DNA of 64,000 nt, from the NCBI RefSeq assembly GCF_000622325.1, contig NZ_JASE01000005.1:1364001-1428000 (forward strand). The letters run 5' to 3'. Below the pieces are notes generated by a model. The model ran no database searches and was not told the origin of the DNA. It saw nothing but the letters and a program-made list of their open reading frames with translations. Positions 9,011 to 17,419 of the stretch are shown piece after piece; within the stretch, counting starts at the first letter, position 1, and each line of letters starts with the position of its first letter. Origin of the DNA: Sulfitobacter geojensis. Lineage in GTDB: Bacteria > Pseudomonadota > Alphaproteobacteria > Rhodobacterales > Rhodobacteraceae. Both the position numbers and the translations under genes were made by a program.

Positions 9011-9859
9011 ATGACACACAACCAACCAGACGACGCGGATGCACGCCGCGCGATCAAGCCGGTGATTTGCTATCCGGTCGAAACTTTGCCGCATCCAGAC
9101 ATGACGCTTTATACGCAAGCGCGCGGCGATTTGCGCAAAACAGACGAAGTGTTGGTGCCGCCGCGTGACGCAAAAAGCTTTAGCGTGCCAGCTGGCCATT
9201 TCTTTCGCATCTCCTCTGTTGAGGGATCGCAGGTCGGGGATTTGAACCTGTGGAATGCCAACGACCTAAGCGAGCGGTTTTATTCCGGTAAAACCCGCGC
9301 ATTGCATGGCACCCATATCACCACAGGCCAGCAGATGTGGTCCAGCTTTCCGCATTTGCGTCCTTTGGCGACGATCACCCACGATACTTTGGACTGGTAC
9401 GGCATCGACGATTTCGGTGGATCGGTGCATGATGTGATCGGCACGCGCTGTGATCCTTATACGCACCATCTGTTGAAAGGCGGGCAATACCACCATTGTT
9501 GCCACTCCAATTTGACGCGGGCACTGGCAGCGCATCTGGATGTTCCATTGGCAGAGGCTGAGCCCCATGTGCATGATGTTTTGAACGTGTTTATGTGCAC
9601 CGGCTTTACGCGCGACACCGGCCAGTACTTTATGAAAGCCAGCCCCGTGCGTCCCGGTGATTACCTTGAGTTTTTCGCGGAGGTCGATCTGTTAGGGGCG
9701 CTCAGTGCCTGCCCGGGCGGGGATTGTTCGGCAGAGCATTCATCGGATGTGGCCAGATGCCATCCCTTGCTGGTCGAGGTGTTTGCCCCGAAAACAGATG
9801 TGTTAAAGGCCCGTGCGGACAACCATGCGAATGGCTATGATCGCACACACGGGCTGTAA
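9011..9859 (+). CDS. DUF1989 (urea carboxylase-associated type) protein
   Basis: This 282-aa protein matches the DUF1989 family, whose members are often annotated as urea carboxylase or urea amidolyase associated proteins. Visible signatures are VPAGHFFRISSVEGSQVGDLNLWN near the N-terminal third, GTRCDPYTHHLL, HHCCHSNLTRAL, and the cysteine-bearing SACPGGDCS, which is a likely metal site. No urea carboxylase genes are next to it. The role is unproven; the family is thought to act in amine or guanidine metabolism. The ATG follows GCAGGGAAAA. Confidence 0.85.
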   Translation: MTHNQPDDADARRAIKPVICYPVETLPHPDMTLYTQARGDLRKTDEVLVPPRDAKSFSVPAGHFFRISSVEGSQVGDLNLWNANDLSERFYSGKTRALHGTHITTGQQMWSSFPHLRPLATITHDTLDWYGIDDFGGSVHDVIGTRCDPYTHHLLKGGQYHHCCHSNLTRALAAHLDVPLAEAEPHVHDVLNVFMCTGFTRDTGQYFMKASPVRPGDYLEFFAEVDLLGALSACPGGDCSAEHSSDVARCHPLLVEVFAPKTDVLKARADNHANGYDRTHGL

Positions 9860-9862
9860 GCT

Positions 9863-10567
9863 TTAGGCAAACGCCGCCTCAAGCGCGATTTCGACCATAT
9901 CGCCAAAGGTCTTTTCGCGATCTTCGGAGGGCAATGCCTCCCCGGTTTGCAAATGGTCCGATACGGTGAGCACAGCCAATGCGCGCCGCCCGTGACGGGC
10001 GGCGAGCGTGTAAAGCTCCGCCGCTTCCATCTCAACACCGAGAATACCGTGGCGCACCATTTGTTCATCCAGATCGGGGCGTTCGGCGTAGAACACATCG
10101 GATGAATAGATGCCGCCGACATGCGTTTTCGTATCCCGTGTTTCTGCCGCGGCAACGGCGGCGCGCAACAAGGACCAATCGGCCGTCGGCGCGAAATTGA
10201 ATTCACGGAAAATAGCAGAAGAAGGGGAAGTAATTGTGCTGGCCGTCATCGCGATGATGACATCGCGAATGCCGACATGCGCCTGCATCCCGCCACAAGA
10301 CCCGATGCGGATAAGGGTTTGCACGTCATATTCGCTGATCAGCTCATTCGCATAGATCGAAAGCGATGGCATTCCCATGCCCGACCCCTGAATTGTCACA
10401 GGATTGCCGTTCCACGTGCCGGTGAAACCCAGCATACCGCGCACTTCATTAACCAGCTTGGCATCTTTCAGAAACGTTTCAGCTGCCCATTTCGCACGAT
10501 AGGGATCGCCCGGCATCAAAACGGTTGGGGCAATTTCTCCGGGGGCGGCACCGATATGGACGGTCAT
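9863..10567 (-). CDS. deoD: purine-nucleoside phosphorylase, DeoD type
   Basis: This 234-aa enzyme cleaves purine nucleosides with phosphate to base plus (deoxy)ribose-1-phosphate. The N-terminus has [20 protein letters not shown], and the core shows the phosphate/nucleoside motifs [14 protein letters not shown] and RIGSCGGM. The C-terminal half has [13 protein letters not shown] and the catalytic Asp in TVSDHL. The ATG at 10567 follows AAAAAGGAG; a longer frame to 10645 has no support. It belongs to the hexameric low-molecular-mass (E. coli) class. Convergent with the DUF1989 gene (3-nt gap). It may process nucleosides taken up by the BMP-type transporter at 22-27 kb, though the loci are separate. 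Confidence 0.95.
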   Translation of the reverse strand: MTVHIGAAPGEIAPTVLMPGDPYRAKWAAETFLKDAKLVNEVRGMLGFTGTWNGNPVTIQGSGMGMPSLSIYANELISEYDVQTLIRIGSCGGMQAHVGIRDVIIAMTASTITSPSSAIFREFNFAPTADWSLLRAAVAAAETRDTKTHVGGIYSSDVFYAERPDLDEQMVRHGILGVEMEAAELYTLAARHGRRALAVLTVSDHLQTGEALPSEDREKTFGDMVEIALEAAFA

Positions 10568-10747
10568 AGAAAACTCCTTTTTTCTGGATACGCAGAGTGC
10601 ACCTACTGGCGGGAGGGGCAATAGGGAAGAGATGAAATCACGCAAGACGTGCGTAACGTCAATCGCTTGTTCCTATGGCGGGAATATTCAATCTGCGGGT
10701 GAATTACCTATTCGAATCAGTTTGTTATGCTGAAATGCGCCGCCTGC

Positions 10748-10782
10748 GAAGGCGCGCGGCCGGTGATCGGTGGCGCGCCTTC
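10748..10782. terminator. GC-rich hairpin downstream of H-NS-like gene
   Basis: A perfect 10-bp stem (GAAGGCGCGC with GCGCGCCTTC) with a 15-nt loop starts 20 nt after the stop of the minus-strand H-NS-like gene, upstream of deoD. It has the position of a terminator for the H-NS-like transcript but lacks a clear T-tract. Confidence 0.55.
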
Positions 10783-10801
10783 AATCACAGCGGGATATGG
10801 T

Positions 10802-11146
10802 TTAGATCTTCATCGCGTCTGGATTTGTGCCATTTGCAACGGCTTCACGAAACCAATTTGGTTGTCGTCCTTTGCCCGTCCATGTTTGGTCGGGGTCAGC
10901 CGGGTTGGCGTACATAGGTTTCGATTTAACCTTTGTTTTCTTGGCTTTGCTTTTCACTACCTTGCGAGGGGCCGGTGCGTTTTCAGACAATTCATCCAGC
11001 GAAAAGCCGAATTCGGCGGCGGCTTTTTCTGCGGCTTTTTTGGCCTCGCGTCGGTCACGTGCCTGCGCGCTGGCCAAAGCTTTCTTTACATCCTTAAGAT
11101 GTTTTTCCAGCTCTTTACGGGTCATTGATTTCAGGTCGAAAGACAT
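10802..11146 (-). CDS. H-NS-family histone-like nucleoid protein
   Basis: This 114-aa protein has an N-terminal helical, highly charged oligomerisation part (about 1-50, KELEKHLKDVKKALASAQ). A lysine-rich linker (about 60-80, KVVKSKAKKTKVKSK) leads to the C-terminal H-NS DNA-binding motif YANPADPDQTWTGKGRQPNW (about 79-98). In this motif TWTGKGRQP is the AT-hook-like loop that reads the minor groove. Such proteins silence AT-rich genes. The start codon follows AAAAAGGGGATTAATCCT. It is flanked by its own hairpin and by the ethylmalonyl-CoA mutase gene upstream on the same strand, 84 nt away. Confidence 0.9.
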   Translation of the reverse strand: MSFDLKSMTRKELEKHLKDVKKALASAQARDRREAKKAAEKAAAEFGFSLDELSENAPAPRKVVKSKAKKTKVKSKPMYANPADPDQTWTGKGRQPNWFREAVANGTNPDAMKI

Positions 11147-11230
11147 AGGATTAATCCCCTTTTTACGCAGTCTATTTCAAACGTGATTAACCAACTCCTA
11201 ACCGAAATAAAGGATTGTTTTGTGGCAGGC

Positions 11231-13198
11231 CTATTCGGCTGCTGTTGCCTTTGGATCGGCTAGGGTGACGATGTCCTGCATAATTGTATTCAATTCGAAG
11301 TCTTTGGGCGTATATACCCGTGCAACGCCCATTGCTTTCAGACGTGCGGCATCATCATCGGGGATAATCCCGCCGACAATTACAGGGATATGCCCCAAAC
11401 CTGCCGCGCGCATTTGGGCAACCAGATCTTCAACCAAGGGAATATGCGACCCCGAAAGTATCGACAAACCAACGACATGGGCGTCGTCCTTGCGGGCGGC
11501 TGCGACGATCTCTGACGGGGTCAGACGGATACCTTCGTACGCGATATCCATGCCGCAATCACGGGCCCGCACGGCAATTTGTTCCGCACCGTTCGAATGC
11601 CCGTCAAGGCCGGGTTTCCCGACAAGGAATTTCAATCGACGTCCCAGTTTGTCGCTCACGGCATCGACAGCAGCGCGCAGATCATCCAGCCCTTCGGTTT
11701 TGTTGGATTGTCCTTTGGCAACGCCGGTGGGCCCGCGGTATTCACCATGAACGGTGCGCATTTGCGCGGCCCATTCGCCGGTAGTTACCCCCGCCTTTGC
11801 CGCAGCGACAGATGCTGGCATGACATTGCGTCCTTCGGCGGCTGCGGCACGCAGGTCGGCCAGTGCGGCTTTGACCTCACCCTCGTTGCGTTCGGCCCGC
11901 CACGCATTCAGGCGGCCAATTTGTTCCGCTTCAACGGCCGGATCGACAACCATGATCCCGCCATCTCCTGTCATCAGGGGCGATGGTTCGCCCTGCTGCC
12001 ATTTGTTCACGCCGACAACCACTGTTTCCCCAGCTTCAATGCGGCCCAAACGGTCCGAATTACTCTCGACCAGTCGGCCTTTCATATAGTCGATGGCGTC
12101 GATTGCGCCGCCCATACCGTCCAGCAGCGCCAGTTCCGCACGCGCACCGGCTTTCAATTCCTCGACCTTTTTGTCGACCGCAGGGTTGCCGTCGAACAGA
12201 TCGTCGAATTCCAGAAGGTCGGTTTCATACGCTAGAATTTGCTGCATCCGCATGGACCATTGTTGATCCCACGGGCGCGGCAGGCCAAGTGCTTCGTTCC
12301 AGGCAGGCAATTGCACAGCGCGGGCACGTGCCTTTTTCGACAGGGTCACCGCCAGCATTTCGATAAGAATACGGTAGACGTTATTCTCCGGCTGCTGTTC
12401 CGTAAGGCCAAGCGAATTGACCTGCACCCCATAGCGGAAACGACGGTATTTCGCTTCTTCAACGCCATATCGTTCAAGACAGATTTCGTCCCAAAGGTCG
12501 ACAAAGGCACGCATCTTGCACATTTCAGTGACGAAACGAATACCGGCATTCACAAAGAATGAAATACGCCCGACCAAAGCCGGAAAGTCCTTTTCATCCA
12601 CACGCGGGCGCAATTGATCAAGAACGGCGGTGGCGGTGGCCAAAGCGAATGCCAATTCCTGTTCGGGCGTCGCACCGGCTTCTTGCAGGTGATAGGAACA
12701 CACGTTCATCGGGTTCCATTTCGGGACATTTGTATAACAATACTCTGCCACATCCGCGATCATTTTGAGCGAAGGGGCAGGCGGGCAGATATAAGTGCCG
12801 CGTGACAGGTATTCTTTGATCAGATCGTTTTGAACGGTGCCATTCAGGGCTGAAATATCTGCACCCTGTTCCTCTGCCACAGCGATATAGAGGGCCAGCA
12901 ACCAAGGTGCGGTCGCATTGATTGTCATCGACGTGTTCATCTGGTCGAGAGGAATGTCGCGGAAAAGCATCCGCATATCACCTAGATGGCTGACGGGCAC
13001 ACCGACCTTACCGACCTCGCCGCGCGACAGGATATGATCGCTGTCATAGCCGGTTTGTGTCGGCAGGTCGAAGGCGACGGACAGGCCGGTCTGCCCCTTG
13101 GCCAGGTTCGCACGATACAGGGCATTCGATGCCTCAGCGGTAGAGTGGCCCGCATAAGTACGGATCAGCCATGGACGGTCTTTGGTTTGCTCGGACAT
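11231..13198 (-). CDS. ecm: ethylmalonyl-CoA mutase (adenosylcobalamin-dependent)
   Basis: This 655-aa single-chain mutase has an N-terminal catalytic TIM barrel (RPWLIRTYAGHSTAEASN, GLSVAFDLPTQTGYDSDH) and a C-terminal B12-binding domain. The cobalamin ligand is in DGHSNG (about D532/H534). It belongs to the methylmalonyl-CoA mutase superfamily. Its compact single-subunit length and linkage to ccrA (2.5 kb away) point to ethylmalonyl-CoA mutase, which makes methylsuccinyl-CoA from ethylmalonyl-CoA in acetyl-CoA assimilation. A true methylmalonyl-CoA mutase subunit is less likely, as that enzyme is usually about 710 residues. The ATG at 13198 follows AGGAGCC; a start nine codons upstream has no such site. 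Confidence 0.88.
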   Translation of the reverse strand: MSEQTKDRPWLIRTYAGHSTAEASNALYRANLAKGQTGLSVAFDLPTQTGYDSDHILSRGEVGKVGVPVSHLGDMRMLFRDIPLDQMNTSMTINATAPWLLALYIAVAEEQGADISALNGTVQNDLIKEYLSRGTYICPPAPSLKMIADVAEYCYTNVPKWNPMNVCSYHLQEAGATPEQELAFALATATAVLDQLRPRVDEKDFPALVGRISFFVNAGIRFVTEMCKMRAFVDLWDEICLERYGVEEAKYRRFRYGVQVNSLGLTEQQPENNVYRILIEMLAVTLSKKARARAVQLPAWNEALGLPRPWDQQWSMRMQQILAYETDLLEFDDLFDGNPAVDKKVEELKAGARAELALLDGMGGAIDAIDYMKGRLVESNSDRLGRIEAGETVVVGVNKWQQGEPSPLMTGDGGIMVVDPAVEAEQIGRLNAWRAERNEGEVKAALADLRAAAAEGRNVMPASVAAAKAGVTTGEWAAQMRTVHGEYRGPTGVAKGQSNKTEGLDDLRAAVDAVSDKLGRRLKFLVGKPGLDGHSNGAEQIAVRARDCGMDIAYEGIRLTPSEIVAAARKDDAHVVGLSILSGSHIPLVEDLVAQMRAAGLGHIPVIVGGIIPDDDAARLKAMGVARVYTPKDFELNTIMQDIVTLADPKATAAE

Positions 13199-13545
13199 GG
13201 AAGGCTCCTTGAATCGGGTTGGCAATAATCTTGCGTGAATTGCTGTTTACGAGACATTTTATACCAATGTCAATTCGCTGCGTTGCGGCATGATGCGACG
13301 GGAAATGACGCAAGGCAAGCATAGGGATAGCTGGCGCGGCATCCTGTCGATGAATACTGTGACGGGACCAAAAGAAGTGAAGTCTATTATTTCGATACCG
13401 CTGTGCGTCGGTGGTGCGGGGGGCGAGGCAGATGCGCCTTTGAAAAACGAGGCAAGGCCGGGACGCGTCGTTACAGCGACGCCAGATTGCCCCCTGTGTT
13501 TAAGCGAATTCTAGGTATCCAATACCCAGTGGGTTTGGGAACCAT
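13199..13545. promoter_or_regulatory. intergenic upstream of ecm, with GACATT-N7-AATGTC dyad
   Basis: This 347-bp gap separates the mutase start from the stop of the next minus-strand gene. It contains an inverted repeat GACATT-N7-AATGTC (13253-13271) about 55-73 nt upstream of the mutase ATG, overlapping an AT-rich TATAAA stretch, so it is a plausible operator or promoter zone. The rest has no convincing gene; short frames across it lack family features and a good ribosome-binding site. Confidence 0.4.
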
Positions 13546-14136
13546 TCAAGCGGCAATAGGGCACAGCATTTTCGTGCTGCTTTTGAACCCGAATACGTGT
13601 TGAAGCAGGCCAAGGTTTTCTTGTCCGATGGGCTCAAACCCCTCGCGTTCATAAAGTGCGCGGGCGCGCGGGTTACTGTCAATCACGTCAAGCCGGACAG
13701 CGCTCAGCCCCTGCGCGGCAGCCTCGTTTTTGATCGCGCCCAAAAGGGCGGTGCCCAGCCCCATGCCCCGCGCCTGCGCGGAGACGCAAATACCATCCAT
13801 CAACAAAATACCGTCGGCCAGATCACGTTCAACCATCAACAACAGGGGCGCGCGCCAGCAGGTCGACAACCAGCCATAGGTGCGTGCGATGTCGGGCAAT
13901 TCACCGCCAATCAAGGCACCCTTTGATGTTTTGAAACCGGCAACGCCAAGGATGGTCCCCTTTGCTCCGCGCGCGACCAGCGCGAAATCCGGCTGTAATT
14001 GAGCCGCGATAAAGTGCAGTGCCTTATGGCGTGGGCCAAGGACATAGTGCAACTTTTGCGCGAAAGCCTCCCAATACAGCACGGCCACCTCTGCGCGTTC
14101 CTGTTGTAAAAATCCTTTAGTGATCGTGAAATCCAC
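13546..14136 (-). CDS. GNAT-family N-acetyltransferase
   Basis: This 196-aa protein shows the GNAT acetyl-CoA fold. There is a central strand ILLMDGICVSAQ, the pyrophosphate-binding loop ARGMGLGTALL (Q/R-x-x-G-x-G/A type), and the C-terminal VRLDVIDSNPRARALYEREGF helix-strand motif. The target amine cannot be inferred. I chose the GTG at 14136 (VDFTITKGF); a TTG at 14154 is possible. It is divergent from the PlsB-like acyltransferase gene (66-nt gap). Confidence 0.88.
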   Translation of the reverse strand: MDFTITKGFLQQERAEVAVLYWEAFAQKLHYVLGPRHKALHFIAAQLQPDFALVARGAKGTILGVAGFKTSKGALIGGELPDIARTYGWLSTCWRAPLLLMVERDLADGILLMDGICVSAQARGMGLGTALLGAIKNEAAAQGLSAVRLDVIDSNPRARALYEREGFEPIGQENLGLLQHVFGFKSSTKMLCPIAA

Positions 14137-14202
14137 GTGCCGGCCCCCATGCAACCTAGATCATATATTGTTCTTGGCCTGCGACACTGCAAGGGTGCGG
14201 CC

Positions 14203-15597
14203 ATGACTCAGACCGTGCAACTTCCTCTCTGGCTCTTCGTGCTGATCATGCTGTTCGCAGCGGTCACCGCGCTTAGCCATTTTCTGTTGCCTTCGGTACG
14301 CTGGTTTTTCCGACGACGTTTGGAAAGGGCGGTGAAGCGGCTGAACACCCGTTTGAAGCGCCCGATCGAACCTTTCAAGCTGGCGCGGCGCTATGACATG
14401 ATCCAACGCCTGATCTACGATCCCGAAGTGACGCGCGAGATTGTGAATTATGCCCGTGAACACAAAGTGCCCGAAAACGTCGCCTTTGAAAAAGCGCGGG
14501 TCTATGCGCGTGAAATCGTGCCGAGCTTTTCAGCCTTTGCCTATTTCAGTTTTGCGATCCGGCTGACCCGCCTTTTGGCGAATTTCGTTTACAGGATCGA
14601 AAGTTCGGAAACGAACAACGAGATATTCAACGAGATCCCGAAAGACGCCACAGTGGTCTTTGTCATGAACCACCGCAGCAATATGGATTACGTGCTGGTG
14701 ACCTATTTGGCTGCCCGCGATTCCGCCCTGTCTTATGCGGTAGGGGAATGGGCGCGGGTCTGGCCGCTCAGCTGGCTCATCAAATCACTGGGGGCTTACT
14801 TTATCCGACGCCGCTCACGTGGTGCGCTTTATCGCAAGGTGCTGGCCCGTTACGTGCAGATGGCAACCGAAGGCGGGGTCAATCAGGCGTTTTACCCCGA
14901 AGGCGGTTTAAGCCTGACAGGCAAATTGCAACCACCGAAATTGGGGTTGATGTCCTATCTTGTTGAAGGGTTCGACCCCGAAGGCGCGCGCGATGTGGTG
15001 TTTGTGCCGGTCGCGATCAATTATGACCGTGTGCTGGAAGATGTCGTGCTGATCGCGGCACACGAACGCGGCGACCGGCGCTTTGGCGCGCGCATCTCCG
15101 TCGTTGTGGGGTTTATCCTGCGCAAGCTCTGGCAACGGATGACCTTTCAGGAGACCCGTTTTGGCACTGCCGCTGTCGCCTTCGGCCCCCCTCTGTCGCT
15201 GCGTGCGGCGGGGTCCGAGATGGAAGTGCGGGAGTTATCCAAAGAGTTGATGTCGCGGATTTCGGGGGTGATGCCTGTTCTGGCGGTTCCGGCGGTGTGC
15301 CATGTGTTGCTGGGACGGGATGGTATCGGTGACGCGGCATTGCGCGAACAGGCTGCGGCGCTGTTTGATGCGGTCCCGCAGGGAAACCGCAGCGTGGACG
15401 CTGAGGGCAGGGCGCTCGAAATCTCCAGAGGGATCGAGGGGCTCGCGAGCCGCAAATTGATCGAGCAACGCGACGGCAACTGGTATATCGTCGCCGGAAA
15501 ACAGCCGCTGTTGAATTTCTACGCCAACTCGATTGCCCATTTTTTCAAGAGCGATGCTGCGGCCGCAAAGGATTTTTCTGCGACTGCGGGGTCATAA
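14203..15597 (+). CDS. glycerol-3-phosphate acyltransferase, PlsB-like
   Basis: This 464-aa protein starts with one membrane span (about 8-30). Its acyltransferase domain carries the HxxxxD catalytic motif in NHRSNMDYVL (H157/D162), an arginine-rich block IRRRSRGALYRKVL, and the substrate motif FYPEGG (230-235). These match the LPLAT/GPAT superfamily, closest to PlsB-type glycerol-3-phosphate acyltransferases though shorter than E. coli PlsB (about 800 aa). It would add the first acyl chain to glycerol-3-phosphate at the inner membrane. The ATG at 14203 lies after GGTGCGGCC; upstream in-frame ATGs are less likely. Confidence 0.85.
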   Translation: MTQTVQLPLWLFVLIMLFAAVTALSHFLLPSVRWFFRRRLERAVKRLNTRLKRPIEPFKLARRYDMIQRLIYDPEVTREIVNYAREHKVPENVAFEKARVYAREIVPSFSAFAYFSFAIRLTRLLANFVYRIESSETNNEIFNEIPKDATVVFVMNHRSNMDYVLVTYLAARDSALSYAVGEWARVWPLSWLIKSLGAYFIRRRSRGALYRKVLARYVQMATEGGVNQAFYPEGGLSLTGKLQPPKLGLMSYLVEGFDPEGARDVVFVPVAINYDRVLEDVVLIAAHERGDRRFGARISVVVGFILRKLWQRMTFQETRFGTAAVAFGPPLSLRAAGSEMEVRELSKELMSRISGVMPVLAVPAVCHVLLGRDGIGDAALREQAAALFDAVPQGNRSVDAEGRALEISRGIEGLASRKLIEQRDGNWYIVAGKQPLLNFYANSIAHFFKSDAAAAKDFSATAGS

Positions 15598-15715
15598 AGT
15601 TACAAAATCAGCAGTTCAGGTGTTGCATTGTTGCGCGGTGCCTCATATCCCATTCCTACACCGACGCGATTCTGCATCGCGGCAATTCAGTTGATTTACC
15701 CACAGGAGGCCGCCC

Positions 15716-16996
15716 ATGGCACTCGATTCAAACGTCGCGCAATATGACGCACCTGAAAAGGACCTCTATGAGGTTGGTGAAATGCCCCCGATGGGTCATG
15801 TCCCGAAACAGATGTATGCATGGACAATCCGCCGCGAACGTCACGGCGAACCTGACAAAGCGATGCTGCAAGAGATTGTGGATGTGCCCGAGCTCGACAG
15901 CCACGATGTGCTTGTCCTCGTGATGGCCGCCGGTGTGAATTATAACGGCGTTTGGGCGTCACTGGGGGAGCCGATCAGCCCGTTTGACGGTCACAAACAG
16001 CCGTTCCACATTGCGGGCTCCGATGCATCAGGCATCGTTTGGGCTGTGGGTGACAAGGTCAAGCGCTGGAAAGTCGGTGACGAAGTGGTGATCCACTGTA
16101 ACCAGGATGATGGCGATGACGAGGAATGCAACGGCGGTGATCCGATGTATTCGCCGTCACAGCGTATCTGGGGCTACGAAACACCGGACGGGTCTTTCGC
16201 GCAGTTCACCAACGTGCAAGCGCAGCAGTTGATGCCGCGCCCCAAGCACCTGACATGGGAAGAGGCGGCTTGCTACACACTGACCCTTGCCACCGCGTAC
16301 CGCATGTTGTTCGGCCACGAACCACATGACCTGAAGCCCGGCCAAAACGTACTGGTCTGGGGCGCGTCGGGCGGTTTGGGCTCCTATGCAATCCAGCTGA
16401 TCAATACAGCAGGGGCCAACGCGATCGGTGTGATTTCAGACGAAAGCAAACGCGATTTTGTGATGGATCTCGGGGCCAAAGGCGTTCTGAACCGCAAGGA
16501 CTTTAACTGCTGGGGCCAACTGCCCACAGTGAACACGCCTGAATACGCCGAGTGGTTCAAAGAGGCGCGCAAGTTCGGCAAAGCGATCTGGGACATCACC
16601 GGCAAAGGTGTGAACGTCGATATGGTGTTTGAACACCCCGGCGAGGCGACCTTCCCTGTGTCCACATTTGTTGTGAAAAAGGGCGGCATGGTCGTTATCT
16701 GTGCGGGGACCTCCGGTTTTAACCTGACCTTCGACGTACGCTATATGTGGATGCACCAGAAGCGCCTGCAAGGCAGCCACTTTGCCCACCTCAAACAGGC
16801 ATCTTCCGCCAACAAGCTGATGCTTGAGCGCCGGCTTGATCCTTGCATGTCCGAAGTGTTTACGTGGAATGATCTGCCCGAAGCGCACATGAAAATGCTG
16901 CGCAACGAGCATAAGCCCGGCAACATGTCAGTGCTGGTGCAATCGCCGAAGACGGGCTTGCGTACGCTGGAAGACGCACTGGACGCCCGTGGTTAA
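15716..16996 (+). CDS. ccrA: crotonyl-CoA carboxylase/reductase
   Basis: This 426-aa zinc-independent MDR-family enzyme reductively carboxylates crotonyl-CoA to ethylmalonyl-CoA with NADPH and CO2, the key step of the ethylmalonyl-CoA pathway. Diagnostic features are the N-terminal AWTIRRERHGEP, AAGVNYNGVWASLGEP (residues 71-86), the acidic NQDDGDDEECNGGDPMYSPSQ (129-149), and the nucleotide loop WGASGGLGSYA (215-225). Length is standard for the family. A strong ACAGGAGG ribosome-binding site precedes the ATG. It is followed by an intrinsic terminator. The partner mutase gene lies about 2.5 kb upstream on the opposite strand. Confidence 0.96.
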   Translation: MALDSNVAQYDAPEKDLYEVGEMPPMGHVPKQMYAWTIRRERHGEPDKAMLQEIVDVPELDSHDVLVLVMAAGVNYNGVWASLGEPISPFDGHKQPFHIAGSDASGIVWAVGDKVKRWKVGDEVVIHCNQDDGDDEECNGGDPMYSPSQRIWGYETPDGSFAQFTNVQAQQLMPRPKHLTWEEAACYTLTLATAYRMLFGHEPHDLKPGQNVLVWGASGGLGSYAIQLINTAGANAIGVISDESKRDFVMDLGAKGVLNRKDFNCWGQLPTVNTPEYAEWFKEARKFGKAIWDITGKGVNVDMVFEHPGEATFPVSTFVVKKGGMVVICAGTSGFNLTFDVRYMWMHQKRLQGSHFAHLKQASSANKLMLERRLDPCMSEVFTWNDLPEAHMKMLRNEHKPGNMSVLVQSPKTGLRTLEDALDARG

Positions 16997-17025
16997 CCTC
17001 TGATTGTTTCCTGATTGGAAACACT

Positions 17026-17061
17026 GGCCCGCGAATCGCTTTGGTGGTTCGCGGGCCTTTT
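17026..17061 (+). terminator. rho-independent terminator of ccrA
   Basis: A perfect 10-bp GC-rich stem (GGCCCGCGAA with TTCGCGGGCC) with a 12-nt loop is followed by TTTTGCTGTTTT, 30 nt after the ccrA stop. It isolates ccrA from the quorum-sensing locus. Confidence 0.85.
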
Positions 17062-17174
17062 GCTGTTTTAGGCGAGTGTTAAATGGATCAAAGACTTGGA
17101 AAACGCCGCCTCGCCATATCTGGGGAGTGGAAACCAGTGAATATCTTTCAATTATGAACACATGCTAGGGTTGT

Positions 17175-17191
17175 GTTAACGATCTGTTAAC
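17175..17191 (+). promoter_or_regulatory. two GTTAAC sites 11 bp apart before the luxR unit
   Basis: GTTAAC occurs at 17175-17180 and 17186-17191, one helical turn apart, directly upstream of the TTGGAGGC ribosome-binding site of the small ORF. A third copy is at 18147-18152, 51 nt upstream of luxI. They are candidate binding sites only; no classical 20-bp lux box was seen. Confidence 0.3.
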
Positions 17192-17212
17192 CAATTGGAG
17201 GCGAGTCTACAT

Positions 17213-17419
17213 ATGCGAAATGACTGGATTTTAGACGTTCTGGCTGATTTGAAAACTTTCGCATTGTCGGTCGAATTACCCGCCTTGGCGGAACAGTTGG
17301 ACGACACTGCAATTGTGGCTTTGGCTGAGATCGCGTCGCTTGAAGAGAGGACGCAAGCGCATACGCATGGGCAAGACACCGCAATTGGAGTTCATACTGG
17401 AGAGTTTGGAACAAGCTGA
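17213..17419 (+). CDS. small ORF overlapping luxR
   Basis: This 68-aa frame has a good ribosome-binding site (TTGGAGGCGAGTCTACAT before the ATG) and a plausible acidic helical sequence (MRNDWILDVLADLKTFAL, then PALAEQLDDTAIVALAEIAS). The C-terminal third, from about residue 52, overlaps the luxR start in another frame by 53 nt, so translation may be coupled. I do not recognise a domain. Its better ribosome-binding site than the luxR gene suggests that it leads the unit and may set LuxR levels. Confidence 0.6.
   Translation: MRNDWILDVLADLKTFALSVELPALAEQLDDTAIVALAEIASLEERTQAHTHGQDTAIGVHTGEFGTS

Noticed and set aside
9946-9953. TTTGCAAA as a PccR-type site
   Set aside because: It is a single copy inside the deoD coding sequence; the known regulator needs two copies separated by 4 nt.
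10727-11128. Plus-strand frame beginning with MLKCAACEGARP
   Set aside because: Overlaps the H-NS-like gene antisense and the terminator hairpin; the two early Cys look suggestive but the rest is antisense.
13290-13514. 74-aa open frame between ecm and the GNAT gene
   Set aside because: No ribosome-binding site, no domain and low-complexity composition; treated as intergenic.
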